Below, piece after piece: positions 6,173 to 7,416 of a stretch of 7,416 nucleotides of DNA (position 1 is the stretch's first letter; each line of letters begins with the position of its first letter). The stretch is from Bacteroidales bacterium UBA1208 (GTDB lineage: Bacteria; Bacteroidota; Bacteroidia; Bacteroidales; P3). The translations under genes and the position numbers were made by a program. The DNA is taken from the NCBI GenBank assembly GCA_002309955.1, contig DBXQ01000056.1, positions 47,397 through 54,812 on the forward strand, in the 5' to 3' direction. The notes beneath the pieces were generated by a model, which was not told the DNA's origin, did not search any database, and worked only from the letters and a program-made list of their open reading frames with translations.

Positions 6173-6286
6173 CTGGCATTCTGAAAAATAAAATATCACA
6201 AAACACGACAAAAATATCCATATCCTTAACTTGTGGTACAATAAACAAAGAAACAGGGCGTTATAATAGCACAAAAAGCATCCGAG

Positions 6287-7117
6287 ATGGCAATACGAAA
6301 CTTTGACACTGGAAAAGTATCCACCGAACTCTCGCACCACGGCTTCCGTCGTGCCGGAGATTACGGATTCAACTTCCACGCACCGTTGCAGCAAAACCTC
6401 TCCTTCTTTCTCGAAGGCCAACCTTATCGCCTCACCGAAGGCCGACTCATGATGGTGCATCACGGAACAATAGATTTGGAACTTGATTTGGAAGAACACC
6501 ACATGCAAGCTGGTGACATCGCATTTGCAATGCCCAATTCATTGGCTATGGTGAACAGACTGAGTATGGATTGTGTTATAAGCATTGTGACGTTTTCCCG
6601 AATGCCGACGGTCGATGGGCGACAGGAATGCTTTATGGCACGTTGCGATGAGGGTACCCAAATGAGAATAGAGAAATATATTGACCTAATAACCATACAG
6701 GCGAAACGAGGGGATGTATGCATAAACATTGTGTCACCCTTGTTTGATTCCCTGATTCTCGACGTGCAAAGTCTCAGTTCTGAAATAACCCCAGCACAAA
6801 AAGAATCCTTTATGCATCGCTTTTTGCAACTCCTCTCACAAGAAGGTAGGGTGAAACATCCCATCGACTTTTATGCCGACCGTCTATGCGTCACTGCTGG
6901 ATGCGTAAGCACTATGGTGAAACGCCATAGTGGAATGACAGTTTTGCAGTGGATTGACCGTGCTTTGGTGCGTGAAGCCAAAGTTCTACTTCATCACACA
7001 AAGATGCCAGTGGCCGAGGTTGCCGAAACGCTCGGCTTCGCCACCCCCTCTTTCTTCATCCGTTTCTTTCGTCAACAGACCGGCACAACCCCCTTGCAGT
7101 TCCGCAAAAAAGCGTAA
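6287..7117 (+). CDS. AraC-family transcriptional regulator (copy 2)
   Basis: This 276-residue regulator has an N-terminal beta-rich, cupin-like part (about 30-105, including LTEGRLMMVHHG and MQAGDIAFAMP), which would bind an effector. A linker follows, then a C-terminal AraC/XylS domain. Its first helix-turn-helix is near 192-213 and the second near 241-262 (VAEVAETLGFATPSFFIRFF), ending in GTTPLQFR (266-273). The N-terminal part is only weakly like that of the first AraC gene, so the two may answer to different signals. The ATG at 6287 is the only early start. No TAnnTTTG box lies upstream on this strand, so its promoter is unlike its neighbours'. It is divergent from the HXXEE copy 3-copy 2 operon, which it probably controls. 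Confidence 0.9.
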   Translation: MAIRNFDTGKVSTELSHHGFRRAGDYGFNFHAPLQQNLSFFLEGQPYRLTEGRLMMVHHGTIDLELDLEEHHMQAGDIAFAMPNSLAMVNRLSMDCVISIVTFSRMPTVDGRQECFMARCDEGTQMRIEKYIDLITIQAKRGDVCINIVSPLFDSLILDVQSLSSEITPAQKESFMHRFLQLLSQEGRVKHPIDFYADRLCVTAGCVSTMVKRHSGMTVLQWIDRALVREAKVLLHHTKMPVAEVAETLGFATPSFFIRFFRQQTGTTPLQFRKKA

Positions 7118-7154
7118 TACACTCTGGTGGCACTCTGAGGAGGTCTACAAAATA

Positions 7155-7186
7155 CCCGAGGCTGCGAGAAATCTCATAGCCTCGGG
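7155..7186 (+). terminator. Hairpin after the second AraC-family gene
   Basis: CCCGAGGCT (7155-7163) pairs perfectly with AGCCTCGGG (7178-7186). Inside the loop, GAG and CTC (7166-7168, 7173-7175) can extend the structure. No T-run follows on the plus strand and no A-run precedes, so it is a weak intrinsic terminator or an mRNA 3' stabiliser. It lies 38 bases past the stop. Confidence 0.6.
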
Positions 7187-7202
7187 CTTAGCATGATAGC
7201 GT

Positions 7203-7247
7203 TCATCTCTTGTCTTGTACGCCAAACTTTATCCCCAATCGGTCATT
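7203..7247 (-). pseudogene. 3' tail of unknown gene X (copy 2), ending KFGVQDKR-stop
   Basis: The minus strand encodes NDRLG then IKFGVQDKR and TGA at 7205-7203. The last nine residues match the tail at 4706 except for Phe in place of Tyr. Codons differ at synonymous sites (ATA/ATT, GTA/GTG, CAA/CAG, AAG/AAA, AGA/CGA) and even the stop codon differs. Upstream the frame stays open to 7301 but is AT-rich, has no start and looks random. It lies at the same relative place as the first tail: minus strand, just past the terminator hairpin of an AraC-family gene. I read it as a second relic of the same lost gene. Confidence 0.42.
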
Positions 7248-7352
7248 AGGGTTTATGTATTTGTTTTCTGTGTGGTTTATTTGTGTTTTATTACTCCTTT
7301 TTATTATTGTATTGATGATTCATAATCTTTTCATCGTATTTCTTTTCTAATT

Positions 7353-7390
7353 TAGAAATAATATAGAAAGTAAATAGAAAATACATAGAA
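7353..7390. repeat. 11-bp phased repeat of TAGAA(A)
   Basis: TAGAA begins at 7353, 7364, 7375 and 7386, exactly 11 bases apart. The sixth base is A in the first three copies, and the intervening bases are A/T-rich. Helically phased A-tracts can bend DNA, and 11-bp direct repeats can be tandem protein-binding sites. A simple AT-rich repeat is the other option. Confidence 0.6.
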
Positions 7391-7416
7391 TATTATTGGT
7401 GTCCGATTAAAATCAT

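Larger units (their letters stand above)
7187..7416. other. AT-rich right edge without a gene
   Basis: Beyond the hairpin there is only the short minus-strand tail at 7203-7247, a T/G-rich stretch (7250-7318) and an 11-bp phased repeat (7353-7390). GC content drops sharply compared with the genes to the left. No protein-like frame or promoter box is evident. The region may be the upstream control region of a gene outside the window or the border of another element. Confidence 0.5.

Noticed and set aside
7250..7300. Imperfect T/G-rich repeats (GGTTTAT at 7250 and 7274)
   Set aside because: Too short and low in complexity to distinguish from compositional bias.
7391..7416. Possible insertion-sequence end at the right edge (GTGTCCGATTAAAAT)
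   Set aside because: It looked faintly like a terminal repeat, but no partner repeat, target duplication or transposase is in the window, so it cannot be supported.
1..7416. CRISPR array, tRNA or rRNA genes
   Set aside because: No regularly spaced long repeats, cloverleaf-like segments or rRNA signature strings were seen on either strand.

Overview
The window reads as accessory chromosomal DNA of a member of the Bacteroidales (Prevotella- or Bacteroides-like). The basis is promoter -7 boxes of the Bacteroidota type (TAnnTTTG, here usually GTAnnTTTGCA) before four of the genes, no recognisable Shine-Dalgarno sequences, and Bacteroidota-type variants of the peptide transporter and HXXEE proteins. 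No rRNA, tRNA, CRISPR array or complete mobile element is visible.

Left part (1-2700): about 300 bases without a supported gene, then a terminator and a POT/PTR2-family peptide:proton symporter on the minus strand. It is divergent from tsaC (tRNA threonylcarbamoyladenosine biosynthesis) on the plus strand. The two share an intergenic region whose -7 boxes form a perfect 12-bp inverted repeat. After tsaC comes a hairpin whose U-tract faces the minus strand.

Middle (2700-4800): a relic that looks like the C-terminus of a Sir2-like protein, then an HXXEE-domain membrane protein (minus) divergent from an AraC-family regulator (plus). The regulator gene ends in a very strong hairpin terminator.

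Right part (4700-7416): the same arrangement again. Two consecutive HXXEE-domain membrane protein genes (minus, 26-bp gap, probably one operon) are divergent from a second AraC-family regulator. Downstream of each regulator, on the minus strand, lies a short open tail encoding IK(Y/F)GVQDKR-stop. The two tails agree in protein but differ almost only at synonymous positions, so both look like the 3' end of a lost third gene. The window ends in AT-rich DNA with an 11-bp phased repeat.

Overall, the noteworthy element is a duplicated module of an HXXEE membrane protein gene, a divergent AraC regulator gene and the tail of a convergent gene X. It holds three HXXEE paralogs and two regulators. HXXEE proteins have no established function. 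The conserved His/Glu residues suggest a metal site at the membrane and the AraC genes suggest induction by a small molecule, but both are inference.
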